A stretch of DNA of 64,000 nucleotides from Thiofaba sp039822285 (lineage in GTDB: Bacteria > Pseudomonadota > Gammaproteobacteria > Halothiobacillales > Halothiobacillaceae), in contig NZ_JBAJEY010000001.1 in assembly GCF_039822285.1 (NCBI RefSeq), forward strand, positions 819,812-883,811. Reading direction: 5' to 3'. The notes under the pieces are model-generated. The model did not search any database and was not told the DNA's origin. It was given only the letters and a program-made list of their open reading frames with translations. Position numbers and translations under genes: made by a program. Shown here piece by piece: positions 8,235 to 15,914 of this stretch (position 1 is its first letter; each line of letters opens with the position of its first letter).

Positions 8235-9328
8235 GCCGCCCGGCGCACGCCCCCGGCCCAGGCGATGTGGCAGGCCCCCTCGTCCGAGACCATGCACGGC
8301 CCGACGGGTGTCTTGGGGGTACAGGCCGTGCCATAGAGTGGGCAGCCCTGCGGGCGGGTGCGCCCCAGCACCACCTCGGCGCAGGCGCAGCCGGGCGGCA
8401 TCGCGCCTGCGCGCCGGCGCGGCGCCGCGAGCGCGGGAAAGCGGCGCCGGGCATCGAACTCGGCCCAGGAAGGCGGCAGGGCGAAACCGGAGCGGGGGAT
8501 CACGCCGATCCCGCGCCAGGGCGCGTCCTCAGTCAGCAGACCATCATCCAGCAGGCGGCGGGCGATGGGATTGCCCTGCGGCCGTACGACCTCCGGATAG
8601 AGGTTCTCCAGCCTCGCCCGCCCCTCGGTCCGCTGCAGCAGCACCGCGTGCAGGGCGGCGAGGATACCCTCGGCGGTAAATCCCGCCACCGCCACCGGCA
8701 GGCCATGCTGCTCGGCAACGAAGCGCCACTCCTCCGCCCCCATTACCGCCGCCACGTGGCCCGGGGCGATGAGGGCGTCGAAGCCGGGCGGGCCTCCATG
8801 GAGCAGCCAGGCCACCGCCGGCCAGGTGCGGCGCGCAGCGAGCAGCACGGTGAGATTGTCCGGCAGCCCGCCCGCTGCGAGCCAGGCAGCGATGGGGGCC
8901 GTGGTGGTCTCGAAGCCCGCGGCGAGAAACACCACCTGCCGCCCGGGATGGGCCTGGGCGAGGGCCGACACCTCCTGCGGCGCGGCGACGGCCCGCACCT
9001 CCGCCCCCCAGGCGCGCGCCTCGAGCAGCGAACGCGGCTCGCCCTTCACAACATTCACCGGCACCCGCAACAGGTCGCCGAAGGCCGCCAGGATCACGCC
9101 TTGCTCGAGGGCGAGGTGCAAGGCGTGGTGGATGTCCTCCTCCGGGCAGACGCATACCGGGCAGCCGGGTCCGGCGATCAGTTCGATCCCCTCCGGCAGG
9201 GCGTGGCGCAGGCCGCTCTGGGTGATGGTGCGCTCATGGCCGCCACAGACGTTCATCACCCGCACGCCGCCCTCCGGTACGGGAAGGGCACGGATGCGAT
9301 CCAGCCACTGCCGCGCGCTCAGGCTCAT
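8231..9328 (-). CDS. hypD: Hydrogenase maturation factor HypD
   Basis: A 365-residue iron-sulfur protein. It has the N-terminal NVCGGHE motif (Cys28), GPGCPVCVCPEED near residue 57 and a Cys-rich C-terminus (GCACAEVVLGR, GCPLYGTACTPK, GPCMVSDEGAC) that binds the [4Fe-4S] cluster. With HypC, HypD is the scaffold on which Fe(CN)2CO is assembled. Start and stop overlap its neighbours hypB and hypF by four bases (ATGA). Confidence 0.96.
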   Translation of the reverse strand: MSLSARQWLDRIRALPVPEGGVRVMNVCGGHERTITQSGLRHALPEGIELIAGPGCPVCVCPEEDIHHALHLALEQGVILAAFGDLLRVPVNVVKGEPRSLLEARAWGAEVRAVAAPQEVSALAQAHPGRQVVFLAAGFETTTAPIAAWLAAGGLPDNLTVLLAARRTWPAVAWLLHGGPPGFDALIAPGHVAAVMGAEEWRFVAEQHGLPVAVAGFTAEGILAALHAVLLQRTEGRARLENLYPEVVRPQGNPIARRLLDDGLLTEDAPWRGIGVIPRSGFALPPSWAEFDARRRFPALAAPRRRAGAMPPGCACAEVVLGRTRPQGCPLYGTACTPKTPVGPCMVSDEGACHIAWAGGVRRAA

Positions 9329-10089
9329 GCGCGGAGCACGCCGAAATGCGGCCGTGCGGCGGCAGGCCGGGGGCGGCGCAAGGCCGCATGCTGCGCACGC
9401 AACCCATCGAGCCAGGCGGCCATGCCTTCCCCGCGCCGGGCGGAGAGGGTCAACATAGGGGCCTGACTGGCGAGATCACGCAGATACCCTTCCGCACGCG
9501 CCGGATCGAAGTCCTCCATCAGCGGCAAGAGGTCCGCCTTGGAGATCAGCACAAGGTCGGCGGCGCGGAACATGACCGGGTACTTGGCTGGCTTGTCGTC
9601 GCCCTCGGTGACCGAGAGCAACACGACGTTGTGGTGCTGGCCGAGGTCGAAGCTCGCCGGACAGACCAGGTTGCCGACGTTTTCGATGAACAGGATGTCG
9701 ATGCCGGAGAGGTCCATGCCATGCAGGGCGTCGTGCACCATGTGCGCATCCAGATGGCAGGCCTGGCCGGTGCCGATCTGCACCGCGGGCACCCCGTGCG
9801 CGGCGATACGCCGGGCATCGTTGTCGGTGGCAAGATCCCCCACCAGCACCGCGCAGGCCAGCTCCCCGCGCAAGGCCTCAACCGTGGCCTCCAAGAGCAG
9901 GGTCTTGCCGGAGCCGGGCGAGGACATCAGGTTCACCGCCAGCACCCCATGTCGGGCAAAATGCTCACGGTTGTGCGCGGCCAGGCGATCGTTCTCCGCC
10001 AAGAGCCCTTCCAGCACCGGCACCGCCTGGGTGGCGACGGCGGTCGCCCGGTTGCCGGGGGTGATCGAGCAGCCGCAGGTGTCACACAT
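9325..10089 (-). CDS. hypB: Nickel-binding GTPase HypB
   Basis: A 254-residue SIMIBI-class GTPase. The N-terminal CDTCGC is the high-affinity nickel site of the CxxCGC type. The P-loop SSPGSGKT is at residues 56-63, and the metal-switch region GTGQACHLDAHMVHDAL follows. There is no His-rich stretch between them, unlike nickel-storing HypB proteins. It inserts Ni into the hydrogenase large subunit with HypA. The ATG lies within the last eight bases of hypA. Confidence 0.96.
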   Translation of the reverse strand: MCDTCGCSITPGNRATAVATQAVPVLEGLLAENDRLAAHNREHFARHGVLAVNLMSSPGSGKTLLLEATVEALRGELACAVLVGDLATDNDARRIAAHGVPAVQIGTGQACHLDAHMVHDALHGMDLSGIDILFIENVGNLVCPASFDLGQHHNVVLLSVTEGDDKPAKYPVMFRAADLVLISKADLLPLMEDFDPARAEGYLRDLASQAPMLTLSARRGEGMAAWLDGLRAQHAALRRPRPAAARPHFGVLRA

Positions 10090-10438
10090 TCAAACGCCCC
10101 TCCAGATCCACGCTGACCAGCAGCAATTCATCCCCGCCCACGAGCACGGTCTCCGCGCAACCACAGGCCGGGCAGCGCAGGCGGTTGGGCGCAGCCTCGT
10201 CCACATGGCCGCAGGCGCGGCACTGCACGCGCACTGGCACGGACTCGATCACAAGCTCCGCCCCTGCCGCAGCCGTGCCCGCGCACGCCTTGGGAAAGGC
10301 CTGGGCGAGCAGGGCCGGCTCCACCCCGGAGAGCGGGCCAAGACGCACCGTCACCCGCCGCACCGGCCCTCCCCCATGCGCCCCGGCCACCCGGCCGACC
10401 TGGCGCAGCAGGGCGCGGACGATAGAGAGCTCATGCAT
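10082..10438 (-). CDS. hypA: Hydrogenase nickel incorporation protein HypA
   Basis: A 118-residue protein starting MHELSIV, where His2 is the nickel ligand, with a zinc site made of two CxxC pairs (CRACGH at about residue 73 and CPACGC at about residue 89). It delivers nickel with HypB. The ATG at 10438 is fixed by the invariant MHE start and overlaps the end of hypC by eight bases. Confidence 0.95.
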   Translation of the reverse strand: MHELSIVRALLRQVGRVAGAHGGGPVRRVTVRLGPLSGVEPALLAQAFPKACAGTAAAGAELVIESVPVRVQCRACGHVDEAAPNRLRCPACGCAETVLVGGDELLLVSVDLEGRLNV

Positions 10439-10661
10439 CGCCCGCCTCACGCATCGCCCGCCACAGCGCCCAGGCCTCACCCGCCGCTCCCGCCTCCACC
10501 TTCTGGATGGCATAGCCGACATGCACCATGACGAAGTCCCCCACCGCGAGTTCCTGCCCCTGCAGCAGGAACAGGCTGACCTCGCGCTCCACGCCCTTGG
10601 CGCGGCATACGGCCACATCGCCTTCGAGGCGGACGATCTGCATGGGGATGGCGAGGCACAT
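10431..10661 (-). CDS. hypC: Hydrogenase assembly chaperone HypC
   Basis: A 76-residue OB-fold chaperone starting MCLAIP; Cys2 binds the iron centre during transfer from HypD to the large subunit. The C-terminal tail after VGYAIQKVE is a helix typical of the family. The ATG at 10661 follows from the invariant N-terminus. It is the first gene of hypCABDFE; a 355-base palindrome-rich gap separates it from the divergent hupE. Confidence 0.95.
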   Translation of the reverse strand: MCLAIPMQIVRLEGDVAVCRAKGVEREVSLFLLQGQELAVGDFVMVHVGYAIQKVEAGAAGEAWALWRAMREAGDA

Positions 10662-10777
10662 GGGTCTAATCCAAAAATTCCGAAACCACGCCGGGCAGGA
10701 TTCCTCACGACAAGGACGGAGCGGTTGACATGGCATTCCATGGGCGTGGCCCATGTGGGAGCGGCGCCCCCCAGACT

Positions 10778-10900
10778 GTTTCAAAAGGGCTGTCCTGCCC
10801 TTTTGAAACTCGCCTCGTCGCGGTACACGCCCGCGACGGGCTCCGAGAATCAATCACTTATTGTGATTGATTCTCGCGCGAGCCATCCATGGCTCGCGCC
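10778..10900. repeat. Four consecutive perfect hairpins between hypC and hupE
   Basis: Four different perfect inverted repeats follow one another. 1) 10778-10790/10797-10809, 13 bp, arm GTTTCAAAAGGGC, loop 6. 2) 10816-10823/10831-10838, 8 bp, arm CGTCGCGG. 3) 10844-10857/10863-10876, 14 bp, arm CGAGAATCAATCAC, loop 5. 4) 10876-10886/10889-10899, 11 bp, arm GCGCGAGCCAT. There is no T-run typical of a terminator. The 10662-11016 gap holds no gene I can support; a partial GTGGGAGCGGCGCC REP-like piece lies at 10756-10772. Confidence 0.85.
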
Positions 10901-10917
10901 ACGATCAAGCGCCGGGA

Positions 10918-10944
10918 TATCGGCCCGGGGGCGGGCCTCCTACA
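10918..10944. repeat. REP-like element, type A
   Basis: TATCGGCCCGGGGGCGGGCC followed by TCCTAC is one copy of the GTAGGAGGCCCGCCC... family found at several other sites in this window, here reading in the minus direction. It lies directly after the hairpin cluster and 73 bases before hupE. Confidence 0.75.
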
Positions 10945-11016
10945 ACACATCCTCTCGCAACCCCAAGGGGCCTGCTACACAATAATGTAGCAAGACCCCA
11001 GCCGAAGAACGTTGCC

Positions 11017-11574
11017 ATGCACCTCCCGCTGCTTGCCCTGCTTTTGTTCCTGCCCATGCTGGCCCAGGCCCACGGCCTGCACGACCATGGCGGCGGCTGG
11101 CTGGCGGGGCTCATCCACCCCCTGCTCGGCCTCGATCACCTGCTGGCCGCCCTCGCCGTCGGACTGTGGGCCGGCACAGCCACAGGATGGGCCCGTCTTG
11201 CCCTGCCGCTTGGCTTCACCCTCGCCATGCTGCTGGCGGCCGCCGTGGGCCATGGCGGTAGCTCGTCCCTGGTGCCCTGGATCGAGCCTGGCATCGCCAG
11301 CTCGCTGCTGGCCCTCGGCCTGATGCTGGCTATGCGTGTCACCCCCCATCCCCTGCTCGCCGCGCCCCTGCTGGTGCTGCTCGCCGTGACCCACGGCCTG
11401 GCCCATGGGGCGGAGGGCCCGGCCGATGGCCTCACCGCCTACCTGACCGGTCTTGGAGCAACCACCCTCGGCCTGCACCTTGCGGGCCTCACGCTCGCCC
11501 GCCTGCTGCCGGAGGGCATCACGCGCCTTGCAGGGGCAGGGGTGCTTGGGAGCGGTCTGTGGGCGCTGTTTTAA
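11017..11574 (+). CDS. hupE: HupE/UreJ-family nickel (metal) permease
   Basis: A 185-residue protein with an N-terminal signal-like segment (LALLLFLPMLAQA) and about six membrane helices. The family motif is present as HPLLGLDHLLAALAVGLWAG near residue 32, including the HxxxxDH metal-binding residues, and a second motif VTHGLAHGAEGP lies near residue 125. HupE/UreJ proteins bring Ni2+ (or Co2+) into cells for hydrogenase or urease, which fits its place between hyp and hyd genes. Its 3' end overlaps the convergent endopeptidase gene by 56 bases. Confidence 0.9.
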   Translation: MHLPLLALLLFLPMLAQAHGLHDHGGGWLAGLIHPLLGLDHLLAALAVGLWAGTATGWARLALPLGFTLAMLLAAAVGHGGSSSLVPWIEPGIASSLLALGLMLAMRVTPHPLLAAPLLVLLAVTHGLAHGAEGPADGLTAYLTGLGATTLGLHLAGLTLARLLPEGITRLAGAGVLGSGLWALF

Positions 11575-12043
11575 GCTGGCCCAGCAGGCGATCCGCAAGC
11601 CGCTTGGCCGCCGCCTCGACCGCAGGGCTTAGGCCTTCACCCGTAAGTTTGCCGAGTTCGATGCCGTGGATCTCCAGCCTGGCAGGACGAACACGGAGGG
11701 CACGCGCCAGTCGCAAGGCCTCTGCCAATCCGAAACCATGGCTGGAGAGCCCGGCGGGCAGGCGTTCCGCCTCCTCGGGCGTGAGCCGGTACAAGGTGCC
11801 GGGGGGCTGACCGCCGCACACCGCGTCGATCAGGATCACGGCCTCCACGCCCTGCAGAAAGTTCAACAGACCAACCCCCGGCCGGTCCAGCGCCAGGAAC
11901 TCCACACCCCCCCCTGACGGGAGCCGCGCGCGCAGCTGATCGATCACCCGCCAGCCGACGGCATCATCGCCGAAGGGCGAGCCCAGACCAATGACACGCA
12001 GGGCTCGCCTCTCCCCGCCGGAAGGCTCAGGGCACGTCAGCAC
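11519..12043 (-). CDS. Hydrogenase maturation endopeptidase (HyaD/HybD-type)
   Basis: A 174-residue peptidase of the M52 family. It has an N-terminal VIGLGSPFGDDAVGWRVID with the metal-binding Asp, an ILIDAV segment, and SSHGFGLAEAL carrying the conserved His. It clips the C-terminus of the large subunit after nickel insertion. No ATG precedes the domain; GTG 12043 with AAGGGA just upstream is the best start. It follows the repeat protein by about 20 bases and is the last gene of the hydBGDA operon. The 3' end overlaps hupE tail to tail. Confidence 0.88.
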   Translation of the reverse strand: MLTCPEPSGGERRALRVIGLGSPFGDDAVGWRVIDQLRARLPSGGGVEFLALDRPGVGLLNFLQGVEAVILIDAVCGGQPPGTLYRLTPEEAERLPAGLSSHGFGLAEALRLARALRVRPARLEIHGIELGKLTGEGLSPAVEAAAKRLADRLLGQLKTAPTDRSQAPLPLQGA

Positions 12044-12062
12044 GCTTCCCTTGGCCCCCTGC

Positions 12063-12947
12063 TCATTTGCCCTTTTCGGCGGCGAAATACCAGAAGGGCG
12101 CCGGGACATCCGGCAGGCGGATGCCCTGGGCGCGTGCGCGCGCCTGCATCTCCTTGTGGAGGTCGACGATGAAGCGGATCTGATCTTCAGCGGTCGGCAG
12201 AGCGCGCAGCTTGTCGACGTTCTTGCGGTATTCATCCTCGCTCATCAGCCGCCAGCTGTAGATCATGTCCCCAAGGCCGATGCCCGCACCGGTCATGGAG
12301 TTGCCGCCCCAGTCGGCGATCCCGGCCAGCTGTTGCCTGGCGCGCGCCTGGATGGTGCGGAAGTGCTCACGGTAGAAGCGTTCACGCTCCTGCTCCGTCT
12401 TCAATCCGGCAAGCTTCTGACGGTACTGCGCGATCTCGTCCGGCGTCATGAGATCGGCGCCGTAGATCTGGTAGCCGTATGGGTCGCTCGTCTCGGCGAG
12501 CGGGGCGCGCTGCTGCTTGGCACGCTCCATCATCTGCGCATGATGCTCCACCATGAACTTGAGCTGTTCCTCGGCCGTGGGCAGGGCGCGCAGCTTGTCG
12601 ATGTAGGCCGCCCGCTCGGCATCGGTCATGAAACGCCAGCCGTAAACGATGTCCCCCAGGCCGAAGATGCGTCCCCCGTCGCTCGGGGTGTAACCGGCCC
12701 AGTCCGAGAGCGTCGCACCGCGGGCGCGGGCACGCTCGGCAATCTTGCGATAATGCTCGAGGCGGAAGGCGGAAAGCTCCTCGGCGTTACGGCAGGCCTT
12801 CAGCTCGCGCAGATAGTCTTGTTTCTCCTGGTCCGTCATGAGGTCCGCGCCGTAGATATGCACCGGCTCATCCTGCGCCATGACGGGCACGGTACCCAGG
12901 GCAAGGGCGGCGCTCAGCGCCGCCGCGATCAATGTCTTGCGATGCAT
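12063..12947 (-). CDS. Periplasmic four-repeat protein in the hydrogenase operon (function unknown)
   Basis: A 294-residue protein with a signal peptide (about residues 1-24, ending PVMAQ) and four copies of a 50-60-residue unit starting at about residues 31, 101, 161 and 229. The unit reads (I/V)Y..(D/R)(L/F)MT..E..Y...L, then an E-rich helix and EH......RA. Repeats 1 and 3 share IYGADLMT; repeats 2 and 4 share DKLRALPTAE(E/D)Q. So the protein arose by duplicating a two-unit (AB) block about 130 residues long. GAGGAGATC before ATG 12947 is a good ribosome-binding site. It lies between hydA and the endopeptidase, but no enzymatic motif or cofactor site is visible. Confidence 0.75.
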   Translation of the reverse strand: MHRKTLIAAALSAALALGTVPVMAQDEPVHIYGADLMTDQEKQDYLRELKACRNAEELSAFRLEHYRKIAERARARGATLSDWAGYTPSDGGRIFGLGDIVYGWRFMTDAERAAYIDKLRALPTAEEQLKFMVEHHAQMMERAKQQRAPLAETSDPYGYQIYGADLMTPDEIAQYRQKLAGLKTEQERERFYREHFRTIQARARQQLAGIADWGGNSMTGAGIGLGDMIYSWRLMSEDEYRKNVDKLRALPTAEDQIRFIVDLHKEMQARARAQGIRLPDVPAPFWYFAAEKGK

Positions 12948-13013
12948 GGCTGATCTCCTCACTCGGTTATCACAGTCAGGACTATAGGAGACGATCCCCC
13001 CATTCGCAGGAGA

Positions 13014-14309
13014 TCAAAGCCGCTCGACGTCGAGCTCGAGAAAATGGGTGGCGCAGGAGATGCACGGGTCGTAGTTGCGGATCACCGTCTCCGCACGCAG
13101 GCGCAGGGCATCGTCCGGCGCATCGAGGCCGAAGGCGAGCAGGCTGCGGCGCAGGTCCTCCTCGATGCGCGCCTGGTTCTGGCTGGTGGGCGGCACGATA
13201 CGCGCGGCACGGACGATGCCCGCCGCATCGAGCAGGTAGCGGTGCCAGAGGATGCCGCGCGGGGCCTCGGTTGCGCCAAAACCTGCCCCGGCGCGCGGCC
13301 GCACCTCGACATGAGGGGATGCAGGCAGGCTGTAGGCCTCCAGCAGACGGATGGCCTCGAGCAGGGCGAGGTGGATCTCCACCGCGCGCGCCACCACGCT
13401 GTGGAACATGTTGCGGCTGGGGAAACGGATGCCGGTCGCCTCCAGCAGGGCGCGGGTGGCCACCGGCAGGCGATCGAGGTTGAGGTTGAGCCGGGCGAGC
13501 GGGCCGACCAGGTAGGGCTCGCCGTGCAGCAGGGCGAACAGGGCGGTCGAGTGCGGACGGTGTTCCTCGGCAAAGTGCGCCTCGAAATCCGCCGGGGCGA
13601 TATCCAGTCCCTGGCTTGAAACGATCCGCCCCACCGCCATGGGATAGTCCGTAGGATGGCGCAAGGCCACGCTGACAAAATCCTGCGCATCCTCGGGCAG
13701 CGGCAGGGAGGCCGCCCAGCCGATGAGGGCCTCGGCCGCGGGCAGGGCCTCGCGCAGCCTGGTCAGCATGGCTTCCACCTCCGCCATGGAGGGGGCATGG
13801 TGGAAGCCGCCCACGCAGGCGCCGACCGGATGCACGGAGCGGCCACCGAACAGGCGGATCAGGTCGTTACCGAGCCCCTGCAAGGACAGGCCGCGGCGCA
13901 CCACCTCGGGATGGTCGGCGGCCATCGCCACCGCGCTGCCGTAGCCGAGAAAGTCGGGCGCGGCCAAGAGGTGGATGTGCAGGGCATGGCTCTGGAGCCA
14001 TTCGCCGCAGTAGAACACCCTCCGCATGGCCTGAACCCATGGCCCCGGCTCGAGACCGAAGGCGTCCTCCAGCGCGCTGGCCGCGCTCATCTGGTAGGCG
14101 ACCGGGCAAATGCCGCAGATGCGCGCGACGATATCCAGCACCTCGGTGTGGCGGCGGCCTTCGAGGAACTTCTCGAAGTAGCGCGGCGGCTCGAAGATGT
14201 CGAGCGCCAGTTCCGCAATGCGTCCCTGTTCGACGATCAGACGCAAGGCCCCCTCCCCCTCCACCCGGGTGAGGGCCGGGACGTGGATGGACACCGTGCG
14301 CTCACTCAT
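13014..14309 (-). CDS. hydA: [NiFe] hydrogenase large (alpha) subunit, group 3b type
   Basis: A 431-residue large subunit with the nickel-binding motifs RICGICPVAYQM (Cys65 and Cys68) and DPCISCATH (Cys416 and Cys419). His422 is followed by a nine-residue tail, the likely product of endopeptidase cleavage. The neighbour set hydB-hydG-hydD-hydA marks the soluble NAD(P)-linked sulfhydrogenase type. Such enzymes interconvert H2 and NAD(P)H and may reduce sulfur. The ATG at 14309 overlaps the hydD stop by eight bases. The residue three after the second Cys of the first motif is Ala-Tyr rather than the His seen in many groups. Confidence 0.93.
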   Translation of the reverse strand: MSERTVSIHVPALTRVEGEGALRLIVEQGRIAELALDIFEPPRYFEKFLEGRRHTEVLDIVARICGICPVAYQMSAASALEDAFGLEPGPWVQAMRRVFYCGEWLQSHALHIHLLAAPDFLGYGSAVAMAADHPEVVRRGLSLQGLGNDLIRLFGGRSVHPVGACVGGFHHAPSMAEVEAMLTRLREALPAAEALIGWAASLPLPEDAQDFVSVALRHPTDYPMAVGRIVSSQGLDIAPADFEAHFAEEHRPHSTALFALLHGEPYLVGPLARLNLNLDRLPVATRALLEATGIRFPSRNMFHSVVARAVEIHLALLEAIRLLEAYSLPASPHVEVRPRAGAGFGATEAPRGILWHRYLLDAAGIVRAARIVPPTSQNQARIEEDLRRSLLAFGLDAPDDALRLRAETVIRNYDPCISCATHFLELDVERL

Positions 14310-15093
14310 CGGCGAATCCCGGGCGATAGTGGGCCAGCGCCTGCGCGTGGAAGGCCGGGGCCTGGCTGTTGATGAACAAGAAGCGGCGCGCGACGTCGGC
14401 GGGCGGCAACCCCAGCCCCTCCAGCCGGCGGGCCAGCGCGGCGGTGTTGGGGTTCTCCGCCGGACCGAAGCAGGCATAGCAGTCGCGCCCGAAGCGCGGA
14501 CACAGGGCACCGCATCCCGTGCGCGTCACCGGCCCCATGCACGGCATGCCCTGGGTGACCATCACGCACACGGCCTGCTGGCGCTTGCACTCCATGCAGA
14601 CCTTGTCGCGCGTATCCACGGGCGCCACGCCGAACAGCAGCTGGCGCACCGCAGCCAACACCTGGCGGCCATTGACCGGGCAGCCCCAGAGCTCGAAGTC
14701 CACCCGCACATGGGCGCGGATCGGCTCGGCATGGTCCAGGGTGCGGATGAACTCGGGGCGGGCGTAGATCGCCCGTTTCCAGTCCTCGTTGGACTCATCC
14801 AGGTTGCGCAGGGCCTGCAACCCGCCAGCGGTCGCGCAGGCGCCGAGGGTGACAAGGAAACGGCTCTTCTCGCGCACCTTGTGGATGCGTTCCACCTCCT
14901 CCGGAGTGGAAACGCTGCCCTCGATAAAGGCGATGTCCACCTCGGCCTCCTCGTCGTCCATCCCGGCCTCGAGGAAGTGGGAGATGTCGACCAGTCCGGC
15001 GAGGGTCAGCAGGTCCTCGCCCGCGTTGAGGAAGGCGAGCTGGCAGCCGTCGCAGGAGGAGAACTTGTGCACCGCGATGCTGGGTTTGGCCAT
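14302..15093 (-). CDS. hydD: [NiFe] hydrogenase small (delta) subunit
   Basis: A 263-residue small subunit without a Tat signal, so cytoplasmic. The proximal cluster motif SSCDGCQLAFLN is near residue 12. Later cysteines occur in GACATAGG, WGCPVNG, CMECKRQQAVC, GMPCMGPVTRTGCGALCPR and DCYACFG, enough for three [4Fe-4S] clusters. ATG 15093 overlaps the hydG stop by one base (TGATG). Confidence 0.92.
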   Translation of the reverse strand: MAKPSIAVHKFSSCDGCQLAFLNAGEDLLTLAGLVDISHFLEAGMDDEEAEVDIAFIEGSVSTPEEVERIHKVREKSRFLVTLGACATAGGLQALRNLDESNEDWKRAIYARPEFIRTLDHAEPIRAHVRVDFELWGCPVNGRQVLAAVRQLLFGVAPVDTRDKVCMECKRQQAVCVMVTQGMPCMGPVTRTGCGALCPRFGRDCYACFGPAENPNTAALARRLEGLGLPPADVARRFLFINSQAPAFHAQALAHYRPGFADE

Positions 15094-15914
15094 CAGAATC
15101 CCCTCGTACCGAGCAGGTCGCGCACCTCGGGCCAGGCAAACACCGGCCCGTCCCTGCAGACGAAGCGGGGGCCGAACTGGCAGTGGCCGCAATGCCCCAC
15201 CGCGCACTGCATATTGCGCTCCATGCTCAGGAAGATGTTCTCCTCCGCGAGTCCCTGCCGGATGAGCCCCGTGGCTGCGGCCTTCATCATGCCCTCTGGG
15301 CCGCACAGCATGGCCATGGCGAGCCCCGCATCGACCTCCAGCCGATCGAACAGGGCCGTCACCAGGCCGACATGCCCGCCCCAGCCAGGGGGGGCCACGT
15401 TGGCGGCGAGCAGCACCCGCACCTTGGGTGCCTTCGCCCAGGCCTCGTACTGCGCACGCCAGATCAGGTCATCGGCATGCTTCACTCCCTGGATGATGGT
15501 CAGGCGACCGTAATGTTCGCGCCGGCGCAAGATGCGGTGGATGATGGATACGGAGGGCGCACAACCGAGGCCGCCAGTGACCACCACCACGTCGCGCCCC
15601 TCCGCCTCGGTGAGCGGCCACCCCCGGCCAAACGGTCCACGCAGGCCGATGCGATCCCCCGCCCCAAGCGCAGCCAAACCGCGCGTCACCCGGCCCACGG
15701 CGCGGATGGTGTGGGTCAAGAGGCCCTCGCCCGCATCATCACCGACGATGGAGATGGGCACCTCGCCCACCCCGTAGAGGTAGAGCATGTTGAACTGGCC
15801 GGGCGCGAAGGCATACGGCGCACCGTCCGCCAGGCGCAGACGCAGGGTGAACACGGTCGGCGTCTCCTGGATCCGCTCGACGATCTCGGCCTCGCGCGGC
15901 AGGTAGGGGTTCAT
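15093..15914 (-). CDS. hydG: Hydrogenase gamma subunit, FAD/NAD(P)-binding reductase
   Basis: A 273-residue flavoprotein of the ferredoxin-NADP reductase/dihydroorotate dehydrogenase electron-transfer type. It has an N-terminal beta-barrel with FAPGQFNMLYLYG (flavin site), an NAD(P)-binding half with VVVTGGLGCAPSVSIIH, and a C-terminal [2Fe-2S] site in QCAVGHCGHCQFGPRFVC. It passes electrons between the iron-sulfur chain and NAD(P). The start overlaps the hydB stop by four bases. Confidence 0.92.
   Translation of the reverse strand: MNPYLPREAEIVERIQETPTVFTLRLRLADGAPYAFAPGQFNMLYLYGVGEVPISIVGDDAGEGLLTHTIRAVGRVTRGLAALGAGDRIGLRGPFGRGWPLTEAEGRDVVVVTGGLGCAPSVSIIHRILRRREHYGRLTIIQGVKHADDLIWRAQYEAWAKAPKVRVLLAANVAPPGWGGHVGLVTALFDRLEVDAGLAMAMLCGPEGMMKAAATGLIRQGLAEENIFLSMERNMQCAVGHCGHCQFGPRFVCRDGPVFAWPEVRDLLGTRGF

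Noticed and set aside
10778..10900. CRISPR array
   Set aside because: The palindromes differ from one another in sequence and there is no regular repeat-spacer pattern.
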